From Mageeibacillus sp. UBA5770 (GTDB lineage Bacteria; Bacillota_A; Clostridia; Saccharofermentanales; Saccharofermentanaceae), in the NCBI GenBank assembly GCA_002418705.1, contig DIEQ01000088.1, positions 9,875-33,612 of the forward strand: a stretch of 23,738 bases of DNA, written 5' to 3'. The notes under the pieces were generated by a model that saw nothing but the letters and a program-made list of their open reading frames with translations, made no database searches and was not told where the DNA came from. Shown in pieces: positions 1 to 7,000 of this stretch (positions are counted from its first letter, which is position 1; every line of letters starts with the position of its first letter). Made by a program: the position numbers and the translations under genes.

Positions 1-731
1 ATTGCGGAGCAGCCGGCACCTTTTACCGTGTTCAGAACAATCATTGCCGGCCTGTCCTGCTGTTCAAGCTGTGCTTTTTTAACAGCTTCAACGACAAGAT
101 CCGGATCATTACCGTCAATCGTCTGGACAAACCAGCCGAAGGATGCAAATTTTGCTCCGATGTCACCCATGTTCATGATTTCATCTGTCGTACCATCAAG
201 TTGTTTGTGGTTATAATCGACAAAGGCTATCAGGTTCCCGAGCTTTTTATGAGCGGCAAAAAGCGCCATTTCCCAGACCTGTCCTTCGTTGCATTCTCCG
301 TCTCCCATAATCAGATAGACTCTGGATTCGGATTTGTCGTATTTGAGTGCAAGTGCGAGTCCGGCTGCCGTTGATGCTCCCTGTCCGAGTGAACCGGTCG
401 TCATATCGATACCGGGTGTCAGGGTCTTGTCACAGTGGCTGGGAAGATGAGTTCCCGGCTTATTAAGTGTCATCAGCCATTCCATCGGGAAAAAACCTTT
501 GAGCGCCAGCGTAGCGTAGATGGCAGGGCCTGCATGACCTTTCGAGCATACAAGACGGTCTCTTTTGTCCCATGAAGGATTTTTGGGATCGTAATGCATG
601 ATTTCGCCATAGAGAGCAGCAATGGTATCTGTAATAGACAGAGATCCTCCAATATGGCCAAAACCGAGTTCTTTAAACTCTTTCATTTCTTCTTTTCTGA
701 TCTGAGCCGCGAAAGATGTGAGTTTTGTCAT
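1..731 (-). CDS. Transketolase, N-terminal (TPP/pyrophosphate) subunit, 3' end cut by window edge
   Basis: This is the N-terminal half of a split transketolase. Starting at the ATG at 729-731 the frame stays open for 243 codons to the left edge, so the end is missing. A GGAGGT site lies 5 nt before the ATG. Visible family motifs are GHIGGSLS (residues 25-32), SKGHA (63-67), GSLGQG (113-118) and the TPP/Mg motif that starts GDGECNEG (143-150) and ends at Asn174. The enzyme would bind thiamine diphosphate and move two-carbon ketol units in the cytoplasm. A C-terminal subunit gene is expected just beyond the edge, as is usual for split transketolases, but cannot be seen. The start overlaps the stop of the PGK-like gene by 4 nt (ATGA), so translation is probably coupled. 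In most relatives the residues before GH are Ser-Gly; here they are Gly-Phe. Family is certain; the substrate is not. Confidence 0.93.
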   Translation of the reverse strand, partial: MTKLTSFAAQIRKEEMKEFKELGFGHIGGSLSITDTIAALYGEIMHYDPKNPSWDKRDRLVCSKGHAGPAIYATLALKGFFPMEWLMTLNKPGTHLPSHCDKTLTPGIDMTTGSLGQGASTAAGLALALKYDKSESRVYLIMGDGECNEGQVWEMALFAAHKKLGNLIAFVDYNHKQLDGTTDEIMNMGDIGAKFASFGWFVQTIDGNDPDLVVEAVKKAQLEQQDRPAMIVLNTVKGAGCSA

Positions 732-1978
732 TTCATACCTCCATAAGCCTTTTCCATTGCATCAACAAGCGGCAGCTTTTTACCGGACATAAACCGGATG
801 AGGGCGCCGCCGGCCGTGCAGACGTAACTGATCTTTTTGATGTCAATAAACTTTGTTGCCGAGCTTACGGTGTCGCCGCCGCCGATGACTGAATATCCGT
901 CACTGTCTGCGATGGCTTGCCAGATTCCGCGTGTTCCGTCAGCAAAAAGCGAATCCTCATATACGCCGGCCGGCCCGTTTGCAAAAATAGTACCAGCTGT
1001 TTTTAAAATTAACGCATATCTTATTACGGTCTCGCTGCCGATATCAGGGTACAGAGTATCAAGCGGCATTTGTGATACCGGGACTTCGGCCCGCGCATCA
1101 TCTTTTTTTATCGCGACGTCAACCGGCATCTCGATTTTGCCGGGGAATTCTGCGAGATATTTCTTCGCATCTTCGACAAATACGAGCAAGTCCTTGTCTT
1201 TGAGGAACTGTGTCATTTTGGCGCCGACGTCTATGCCGGATGCGATCAGCATGATAATACCGGTAATACCCGTTGTCAGGATTTTGTCAGCCGAACCATT
1301 TTTGAGCACGGTTTCCATCATACCAAAAGCGTCGCTGATTTTTGCTCCGCCGAGGACGAACACGGCCGGATGTCTGGCGTTGTCCCGTACTGCGCTTAGT
1401 GCAGTGATTTCGTCAAAGAACTGAAAGCCGGCCGCTGAAGGCAGAACCTGCTGGAAGCCAGTCATACTCGGGCAATTTCTGTGTGCTGCAGAGAAGGCAT
1501 CATTCACATAAAGGTCGAACAGGGGAGCGAGTCTCCTGATCAGATAGGTGTCCTTCATTTCTTCGGGAGTCAGCTTGACATCTTTTTCAAAAGTCGATAC
1601 TTCTTCCGTCAGATACCGCAGATTGCCAAGCAGAATGCATTCGCCGGATTTCAGATTATTCACGGCTTCGAGTGCAGCATCTCCGCAGACATCATCAATG
1701 TATTGTATTGTGTATCCTGCCGCTTCGGACAGTTTTGCAGCATGCTCTTTCATCGGAATCAGATTCTGATAATCAAGCGTATCGCCCTGGTGGGCAATGA
1801 TTGCAACGGCGGCTCCATTATCGAGAAGGTACTTAAGTGTCGGCGCATTCTTCTGGATACGGTTTGCATTTACAATCATTTTTGACTGCGGATCAATCGG
1901 GGAATTGATGTCCGGCCGAAAAAGAACTTTTTTATTTTTGAGATCGAATTCTTTTACTGAATGTATTTTTACTTCCAT
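728..1978 (-). CDS. Phosphoglycerate kinase-like protein (archaeal-leaning, diverged)
   Basis: A 416-residue PGK-family protein. PGK normally passes phosphate from 1,3-bisphosphoglycerate to ADP. Conserved features are R21-P-D23-I-N25-SPID, R40, LGNLR121, DAFSAAHR167, GGAK213, NGPAGVYE341 and GGGDT (366-370), so the fold and nucleotide site look intact. The opening motif DINSPID and the NGPAGVY form resemble archaeal PGKs. Two motifs are altered: the HLGRP-type loop, whose Arg contacts the substrate phosphate in known PGKs, reads H63-Q-G-D-T, and the C-terminal STGGGA-type loop reads CTAGGA (387-392). The start overlaps the GAPDH gene by 10 nt and the end overlaps the transketolase gene by 4 nt. 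It may be a specialised kinase for the product of the neighbouring dehydrogenase rather than the main glycolytic enzyme; this is inference. Confidence 0.88.
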   Translation of the reverse strand: MEVKIHSVKEFDLKNKKVLFRPDINSPIDPQSKMIVNANRIQKNAPTLKYLLDNGAAVAIIAHQGDTLDYQNLIPMKEHAAKLSEAAGYTIQYIDDVCGDAALEAVNNLKSGECILLGNLRYLTEEVSTFEKDVKLTPEEMKDTYLIRRLAPLFDLYVNDAFSAAHRNCPSMTGFQQVLPSAAGFQFFDEITALSAVRDNARHPAVFVLGGAKISDAFGMMETVLKNGSADKILTTGITGIIMLIASGIDVGAKMTQFLKDKDLLVFVEDAKKYLAEFPGKIEMPVDVAIKKDDARAEVPVSQMPLDTLYPDIGSETVIRYALILKTAGTIFANGPAGVYEDSLFADGTRGIWQAIADSDGYSVIGGGDTVSSATKFIDIKKISYVCTAGGALIRFMSGKKLPLVDAMEKAYGGMK

Positions 1979-2997
1979 TTTCCTATCCCCAAATATTTGT
2001 TGGTTGCTGCAACGCCGTCAAGCCGGTTTGTCTGCATACCCATGGAGGCACGGATGGCATCCATTGTCTCCGGTATGGTTACCGATTCCTGCGGGATATT
2101 GATTGCATACATAATCTCGTCACCGTATTCAACGATGGAATCTGTCCAGAGACCGATTTCATACATGTCACCGCGCGGATTGCCCAGATCACGGGCATAA
2201 CGGAAGAAGGAAGCATTGCCCTGGAATCCGTCATCAATATTGACGACGCGGATACGGTCGTGCTTCAGGAAAGCATTGAGAGCCATTTCCTTTGTGATTT
2301 TAACCTTGCCCTTGGCAACAACGGTTATGATGTGTCCGTGTGTTACCGGTGTATGTACCAGAATACCGGTAGCCTGGACGTGCGGCATGATTGTCATCAG
2401 ATCTAATGCCTGATGGGAGGGGGCCTTGTCCATCTGCAATGCATTTGTCAGGCCGCGGTGATAGTCCCCCGGATCTGCAACCCTGCGGATAATCGTTATG
2501 GCGACCCTTTCGATTCCGAACTCGCGGTCAAGGCAGTCAACGGAACGGATGAGGCCCGTCGTATTGCAGCTTGTCAGCTTCAGAAAGTCCACATTCAGTC
2601 CCTGTTCGTAGTTGGCATAACCGTGGAAGAAGACATCTGCGACGGAATTTTTCTCTCCGCCCTGGAAAATGGCTTTGACGCCCTTGGCTGCATATAATTC
2701 CTTATTCTTAGCACCAACGCCTCCCGGGGATGAATCGAGCATGATGTCAACCTTATCAACCAACTCTTCAAATGTCCCGGCGATCGGAATGTTAAGCTCG
2801 GCGAACTTATCCTTGTTGCTGTCATTAACAAGGTACAAGTCATACGGCATTCCCTTTTCTTTCAATGCACGGATTGAAAGCGTAGGAGCGAGATCCGCTA
2901 TTCCTACAAGCTCCATATCTCCCTGCAATGCGACTCCGTCTGCAAGTCGCTGTCCAATAACACCGTATCCTGCAACACCAACTTTTACTTTTGCCAT
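1969..2997 (-). CDS. Type II (archaeal-type) glyceraldehyde-3-phosphate dehydrogenase-like protein
   Basis: A 342-residue protein of the type II GAPDH family, which is typical of archaea and distinct from the ordinary bacterial GapA. The ATG at 2995-2997 was chosen over an upstream in-frame start because a GGAGGT site precedes it and the protein then starts MAKVKVGVAGYGVIG, the NAD(P)-binding Rossmann motif. Other motifs are FQGGEK (111-116), the catalytic SCNTTGL with Cys144, and PSHQ with His195. The enzyme would oxidise an aldehyde phosphate to an acyl phosphate with NAD(P) and inorganic phosphate. The stretches YHRGLTNAL and PSHQALDL differ from the GPxNAI and PSHHGPD forms I remember for archaeal enzymes, so the substrate may differ. 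It is the first gene of the operon with the PGK-like and transketolase genes, an oxidation-then-ATP pair. Confidence 0.9.
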   Translation of the reverse strand: MAKVKVGVAGYGVIGQRLADGVALQGDMELVGIADLAPTLSIRALKEKGMPYDLYLVNDSNKDKFAELNIPIAGTFEELVDKVDIMLDSSPGGVGAKNKELYAAKGVKAIFQGGEKNSVADVFFHGYANYEQGLNVDFLKLTSCNTTGLIRSVDCLDREFGIERVAITIIRRVADPGDYHRGLTNALQMDKAPSHQALDLMTIMPHVQATGILVHTPVTHGHIITVVAKGKVKITKEMALNAFLKHDRIRVVNIDDGFQGNASFFRYARDLGNPRGDMYEIGLWTDSIVEYGDEIMYAINIPQESVTIPETMDAIRASMGMQTNRLDGVAATNKYLGIGKWK

Positions 2998-3164
2998 TTC
3001 AATACCTCCCAAATAAAATTTAGAAACACTCTTCCGACAATCGGGCTGCACCGCCTAAACATGCATACATAGCCATTACTGGTGCAAATGAAGCGATGCA
3101 TAGATCAAATACAAAAAGGAATCATGCAGCTGGCGTGATTCTGTCCGATAATTTGCATGCTTAT

Positions 3165-3193
3165 ATTAAAACAAAGGGCATAGAATTTGTCAA
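3165..3193 (-). promoter_or_regulatory. Sigma-70-type promoter of the GAPDH-PGK-transketolase operon
   Basis: On the minus strand, TTGACA (3188-3193), a 17-nt spacer and TTTAAT (3165-3170). The predicted transcript start is near 3158, giving a leader of about 160 nt. Both boxes are identical to those of the two plus-strand promoters at 3390 and 5718. An imperfect inverted repeat (3120-3127 with 3133-3140, one G-T pair) lies in the early leader and could be a hairpin or operator. Confidence 0.7.
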
Positions 3194-3389
3194 CAGATTA
3201 TCAATAGTTGCTCATAAAATCAACAAAAGAGATCATTGTATTTCCGGTTTATATGTATTTAAAGACAAAAAAGTGATTAAATATACAAACAAACTATTGA
3301 TTTCTTGGGAAAAATGATGCAAAATTTACATATGGGTTCTTCGAAAATGCTTTGACCCTCAACATATATGATAAAGTTTTGACGTACTG

Positions 3390-3418
3390 TTGACAAAATG
3401 TCCTGCCTTTGATTTAAT
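3390..3418 (+). promoter_or_regulatory. Sigma-70-type promoter of iolE-iolG
   Basis: TTGACA (3390-3395), 17-nt spacer, TTTAAT (3413-3418). The expected transcript start is near 3425, leaving a leader of about 125 nt before iolE. The upstream stretch TGATAAAGTTTTGAC (3369-3383) recurs almost unchanged before the promoter of the binding-protein gene at about 5708-5722. Confidence 0.72.
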
Positions 3419-3551
3419 AGGCAAAACAATACAGGGTTTTCCGCTTCGTGAAAAACCAAAGTACGCCAATTGTCGACCCGGTTATGATTCATTTATATTT
3501 ATATCCTGGTTTTCCCAAACATGAGACAAATTTAATAATGGAGGTTGGACT

Positions 3552-4448
3552 ATGTTTGACAAAGAAAAGGTTCTACTTGGAATCGCTCCGATTGCATGGA
3601 CGAATGATGACATGCCTGATTTGGGTAAAGAGAATTCGTTTGAGCAGTGCATCAGCGAAGCAGCACTCGCCGGATTTCGCGGCACTGAGGTGGGCAACAA
3701 ATATCCCAGTGATCCGGATGTCCTGAAGGGCTACTTAGAAGAGCGGGGCCTGCGTATTGCAAGCTCGTGGTTCAGTTCATTCCTGACAACAAAACCCCAT
3801 GAGGATACCATTGCTGAATTTATTGTGAAACGCGATTTCCTTCATGCCATGGGTTCAAAGGTTATTGTTATATCTGAACAGGGACACAGCATTCAGGGTC
3901 AGATTTCGACTCCGGTTTTCGAAGAGAAATATATTATGAATGATGAAGAGTGGGATAACCTGACGACCGGTCTTGAGAAACTTGGCGCACTTGCAGCGGA
4001 AAAGGGTATGAAGGTTGTATATCACCATCATATGGGTACCGTTGTTCAGACGACAGCAGAGATTGACCGTCTTATGGAAAATACGGACCCTGAACTCGTT
4101 TCTTTGCTGTTTGACAGCGGACATCTTGTCTTCTCCGGTGAAAATGAACTTGAAGTTCTGAAGAAATATGTGAAGCGCATCGCTCACGTTCACCTGAAAG
4201 ATATTCGTCCTGAAATTGTCAAAAAAGTTAAGGCTGAGAAGCTGAGCTTCCTTCAGGCAGTACGTCTAGGTGCTTTTACTGTTCCGGGCGACGGATGCAT
4301 TGCATTTAAGCCTATCTTTGATGTCCTCGATGCAAACAACTATGAAGGATGGCTTCTGGTTGAAGCTGAACAGGATCCGGCTATTGCTAATCCGTTTGTT
4401 TATGCAAAGAAAGCCAGAAAATATATAAGTGAGACCGCAGGCATCTAA
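3552..4448 (+). CDS. iolE: Myo-inosose-2 dehydratase (IolE)
   Basis: A 298-residue TIM-barrel protein of the xylose-isomerase-like family. The N-terminus ([11 protein letters not shown] at 10-20, [13 protein letters not shown], then GTEVGNKYP) is the IolE signature. It would remove water from 2-keto-myo-inositol (scyllo-inosose), giving the trihydroxycyclohexane-dione of the inositol pathway. Likely metal and active-site residues are E46, the HHH at 158-160, D188 and H191 (FDSGH), H212/H214 (AHVHLKD) and E271. The length is normal for IolE. The start is supported by GGAGG about 8 nt before the ATG. It is the first gene after the 3390 promoter, with iolG 22 nt downstream, which fits consecutive reactions: IolG makes the ketone and IolE dehydrates it. 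No IolB, IolC or IolD is found nearby. Confidence 0.93.
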   Translation: MFDKEKVLLGIAPIAWTNDDMPDLGKENSFEQCISEAALAGFRGTEVGNKYPSDPDVLKGYLEERGLRIASSWFSSFLTTKPHEDTIAEFIVKRDFLHAMGSKVIVISEQGHSIQGQISTPVFEEKYIMNDEEWDNLTTGLEKLGALAAEKGMKVVYHHHMGTVVQTTAEIDRLMENTDPELVSLLFDSGHLVFSGENELEVLKKYVKRIAHVHLKDIRPEIVKKVKAEKLSFLQAVRLGAFTVPGDGCIAFKPIFDVLDANNYEGWLLVEAEQDPAIANPFVYAKKARKYISETAGI

Positions 4449-4470
4449 TAAATTCAGGAGGAAGAAGACT

Positions 4471-5484
4471 ATGTTGAATTTTGGTATTATTGGCGCCGGC
4501 CGTATTGGTAAGGTGCACGCAGAAAGTATTACATTCCATGTTAAGAATGCAAAAGTTGCCGCTATGGCTGATCCGTTCATGACATCTGAGACAGAGAAGT
4601 GGGCGACGGAACTTGGCGTTGCAAAGTGTTATAAGGATTATCACGATATTCTGAACGATCCTTCCATCGATGCCGTCATGATTTGTTCATCAACACAGAC
4701 ACATGCTCCGATTTCGATCGAAGCAATTCAGGCGGGAAAACACGTTTTCTGCGAAAAACCCATTTCCCAGGATCTGACGCAGATCAAAGAAGTCGTGGAA
4801 GCCCTTTCAAAATCGAATGTCAAGTATCAGGTTGGATTTAACCGCCGTTTTGACCATAATTTCCGCGCAGTCCGTGCAGCCGTCCTCGATGGCAAGATCG
4901 GAGATGTCCATATTGTTAAGATCACTTCAAGAGATCCCGGTGCCCCGCCGGTAGAATATGTAAAAGTGTCCGGCGGCATGTTCCTTGATATGACAATTCA
5001 TGATTTTGACATGGTCCGCTATCTTACGGGCAGTGATGTTGAAGAAATATATGTCAATGCAGCTGTACTCGTTGACCCGGCGATCGGTGAAGCGGGCGAT
5101 GTCGACACAGCTATCATCTCGATGAAGTTAAAGAACGGTGCTCTTGCCGTAATTGATAATTCGAGAAAAGCTGAATATGGATATGACCAGCGTGCCGAAG
5201 TATTCGGTTCGAAAGGTCAGGTCCAGGTTACCAATGATGCCTCATCCACAGCTGTTATCAGCAATGCTGAAGGTGTCACCGGCGAGAAGCCTCTGTTCTT
5301 TTTCCTTGAGCGTTACATGGAATCATTCTCCCGTGAAGTGTCACAGTTCGTTGACGCTGTCATTAATGACAAAGAAGTACCGGTTACGGTCAATGACGGG
5401 CTTCAGGCCGTTCTTATCGGTGTTGCTGCCGGAAAATCGCTTCGCGAAAACCGCCCTGTCAAATTGACTGAGATTAATTACTAA
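4471..5484 (+). CDS. iolG: Inositol 2-dehydrogenase (IolG), Gfo/Idh/MocA family
   Basis: A 337-residue NAD-dependent dehydrogenase that would oxidise myo-inositol to 2-keto-myo-inositol. The N-terminal Rossmann motif is GIIGAGRIG (5-13). The catalytic set of the family is present: EKP with K96, and GGMFLDMTIHDFD with D173 and H177. The sequence closely matches IolG throughout, including QVGFNRRFDHNF. The start is the ATG at 4471, preceded by AGGAGG (4456-4461); an upstream in-frame ATG at 4429 lies inside iolE and has no such site. The gene follows iolE directly. No obvious terminator follows it, so transcripts may continue toward the transport genes, which also have their own promoter. Confidence 0.93.
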   Translation: MLNFGIIGAGRIGKVHAESITFHVKNAKVAAMADPFMTSETEKWATELGVAKCYKDYHDILNDPSIDAVMICSSTQTHAPISIEAIQAGKHVFCEKPISQDLTQIKEVVEALSKSNVKYQVGFNRRFDHNFRAVRAAVLDGKIGDVHIVKITSRDPGAPPVEYVKVSGGMFLDMTIHDFDMVRYLTGSDVEEIYVNAAVLVDPAIGEAGDVDTAIISMKLKNGALAVIDNSRKAEYGYDQRAEVFGSKGQVQVTNDASSTAVISNAEGVTGEKPLFFFLERYMESFSREVSQFVDAVINDKEVPVTVNDGLQAVLIGVAAGKSLRENRPVKLTEINY

Positions 5485-5830
5485 TGATTAAACAAGGATT
5501 GGTCTGATAATTTAAGGAAAGAGAGGAGGAATTCATAAAATTGCACCTCTGAAAGCGGTTGAATCTGCGGATTATCATGATGGTGCGAATAATAGCATTT
5601 ATTCAGGTTGCATGATTGAATTGAGGAACTTTGGCAATATTTTATTCAAAAAATGATCTTGTAATCTAAGATGTTGTGACAAGTTAACAACGAAATTGGT
5701 AAATTGATGATAAAGTATTGACAAAGTGACGGACGCTTGTTTTAATGTAGAAGAATGAATGAAGAGGCAAGGTGACCGCCGGGAAAGAAAAGTCCGGCAG
5801 GCACCAAATAAAAAACTTGGGAGGAAACTT
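5485..5830. other. Intergenic region before the binding-protein gene, with an orphan Shine-Dalgarno
   Basis: About 345 nt. It holds a perfect AGGAGGA (5524-5530) with no usable start codon at the right distance, followed by an open frame to the TGA at 5654-5656 (about 41 codons, no ATG in a sensible place). This could be the scar of a lost or shortened gene, or chance. Further on are an inverted repeat GTTGT (5673-5677)/ACAAC (5687-5691) and the promoter at 5718-5746. No terminator hairpin is seen after iolG. Confidence 0.5.
5718..5746 (+). promoter_or_regulatory. Sigma-70-type promoter of the sugar/inositol ABC transporter genes
   Basis: TTGACA (5718-5723), 17-nt spacer, TTTAAT (5741-5746), about 85 nt before the binding-protein ATG. 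The boxes and spacing equal those at 3390 and on the minus strand at 3193, and the spacer shares AA.T at its start and TTG near its end with both. The inverted repeat at 5673-5691 upstream is a possible operator. Confidence 0.72.
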
Positions 5831-6865
5831 ATGAAAAAACTACTGTCCATTGTTGTTTCCGTACTTATGCTGACAGGTCTTGCCGCAGGTTGTGCCGCTG
5901 AGCCGGCCGCCACTACCGCTGCTGCCACTACAGCCGCTGCAACAACTGCAGGTGAAGCAACAACTGCCGCCGAAACCACAGCTGCCGAAGCAGGCAAGAC
6001 TTTCAAGGTCGGTTATTGCATTAACAACTTCAACGACACTTTCCAGACATACATTGAGAAAGCCGTTGAAGATTATGTAGCTGCCAACCCGGAGCTCACC
6101 CTTGAGACAGCCGATGCACAGGAAGACGTAATTAAGCAGCAGGATCAGGTAAATACATTTATCGCACAGGGTGTTGATGCACTTATCGTTGTTCCGGTTG
6201 ATACCAGCGCCATGGATCCCATCACCAAAGCAGCACAGGATGCCGGAATTCCTCTTTGCTACGTCAACAGAAACCCCTTCTCCGGCATGGAAGACAAGAT
6301 GCCTGAAGGTGTGTACTATGTTGGTTCTCAGGAAATCAAAGCAGGCGAAATGCAGATGAATTATGCCGGCGAACTTCTTGCCGGTAAGGGCGGAATTTGC
6401 ATCCTTGAAGGACAGCTCACAAATGAAGGTGCTGTAAAGCGCACACAGGGTGTTCAGGATACAGCAGCTGCTTCATTCCCTGACATCAAAATCCTTGCTC
6501 TTGAAACAGGCAACTGGCAGCGTGATCAGGGTATGTCCCTCACAGAAAACTGGATTACAAAATTCGGTGCTGAACTCAACTGCGTACTTGCCAACAATGA
6601 CGAAATGGCTCTTGGTGCTGTTGAGGCTCTCAAGGCTGCAGGCAGAGATGATGTTATCGTAATGGGCGTTGATGCTATTCCTGATGCTCTCCAGGCAGTT
6701 AAAGAAGGCTCACTTGCCGGAACCGTTCTCCAGGATGCAGTCGGACAGGGCGAAGGCAGCATTAAGGTTATTCAGAGCGTACTTAAGGGCGGAACGTCCG
6801 AGAGCATTATCTGGATCGACTTCCAGCTTGTAACTCCTGAAAATATTGATACCTTTCTGAAGTAA
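5831..6865 (+). CDS. Lipoprotein substrate-binding protein of a ribose/inositol-type ABC transporter (RbsB-like)
   Basis: A 344-residue periplasmic-binding-protein type 1 family member (RbsB/IbpA-like) that would catch a sugar or inositol outside the membrane. The signal peptide is MKKLLSIVVSVLMLTGLAAGC, with lipobox LAAGC and Cys21 as the lipidation site. A Thr/Ala-rich linker follows (about 25-54, units such as TTAAATTAA), a common tether in Clostridia. The folded domain then starts FKVGYCINNFNDTFQ. Binding-fold motifs include GVDALIVVPVD, LANNDEMALGAVEAL and VMGVDAIPDAL. The ATG at 5831 has GGGAGG 7 nt upstream; an earlier in-frame ATG at 5759 would put charged residues before the signal peptide and is rejected. 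Inositol is the likely ligand because of iolE and iolG upstream, but the ligand cannot be read from the sequence. Confidence 0.92.
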   Translation: MKKLLSIVVSVLMLTGLAAGCAAEPAATTAAATTAAATTAGEATTAAETTAAEAGKTFKVGYCINNFNDTFQTYIEKAVEDYVAANPELTLETADAQEDVIKQQDQVNTFIAQGVDALIVVPVDTSAMDPITKAAQDAGIPLCYVNRNPFSGMEDKMPEGVYYVGSQEIKAGEMQMNYAGELLAGKGGICILEGQLTNEGAVKRTQGVQDTAAASFPDIKILALETGNWQRDQGMSLTENWITKFGAELNCVLANNDEMALGAVEALKAAGRDDVIVMGVDAIPDALQAVKEGSLAGTVLQDAVGQGEGSIKVIQSVLKGGTSESIIWIDFQLVTPENIDTFLK

Positions 6866-6873
6866 TTCTCGAG

Positions 6874-6912
6874 GGAGCTGCGGGAAACACTTTCCCGCAG
6901 CTCCTTTATTGT
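6874..6912 (+). terminator. Hairpin terminator between the binding-protein and ATPase genes
   Basis: A perfect 14-bp stem (6874-6887 with 6891-6904, 3-nt loop) followed by TTTATTGTTTT. It lies 9 nt after the binding-protein stop codon. In this position such hairpins often stop part of the transcription or protect the upstream mRNA, so the binding protein is made in excess over the ATPase and permease. Confidence 0.85.
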
Positions 6913-6987
6913 TTTCACAATTAATTTGTAAATTGTAGCAGATATCCGCTTTGAGGTTTTCTGCTTGCCGATACAACTAAAGCAGAT

Positions 6988-6992
6988 GGGAG
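6988..6992 (+). promoter_or_regulatory. Ribosome-binding site deciding the GTG start of the ABC ATPase
   Basis: GGGAG, 8 nt before the GTG at 7001-7003. It overlaps the alternative ATG at 6986-6988, which argues against that ATG as the start. Confidence 0.6.
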
Positions 6993-7000
6993 TGATATTT

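Larger units (their letters stand above)
2998..3551. other. Divergent regulatory region between the GAPDH operon and the inositol operon
   Basis: This gap of about 550 nt is AT-rich and holds the two back-to-back promoters at 3165-3193 (minus) and 3390-3418 (plus). ATGCAT occurs at 3061 and again near 3095 in the minus-strand leader. A weak stem, GGTTTT (3435-3440) with AAAACC (3452-3457), lies in the plus-strand leader. The only long open frame here (3096-3317) crosses the promoter, has no ribosome-binding site and resembles nothing I know. No regulator gene is present. Confidence 0.6.

Noticed and set aside
837..1424. 195-codon plus-strand frame across the PGK-like gene
   Set aside because: Antisense shadow of a clearly conserved protein.
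3096..3317. 73-codon open frame on the plus strand in the divergent promoter region
   Set aside because: No ribosome-binding site, crosses the minus-strand promoter and has no recognisable domain.
5913..5990. Short repeats near the start of the binding-protein gene, considered as a CRISPR or DNA repeat
   Set aside because: They are coding repeats for a Thr/Ala linker, with no spacers and irregular unit length.
5599..6006. Minus-strand frame with Ala/Val repeats
   Set aside because: It is the complement of the Thr/Ala linker of the binding protein.
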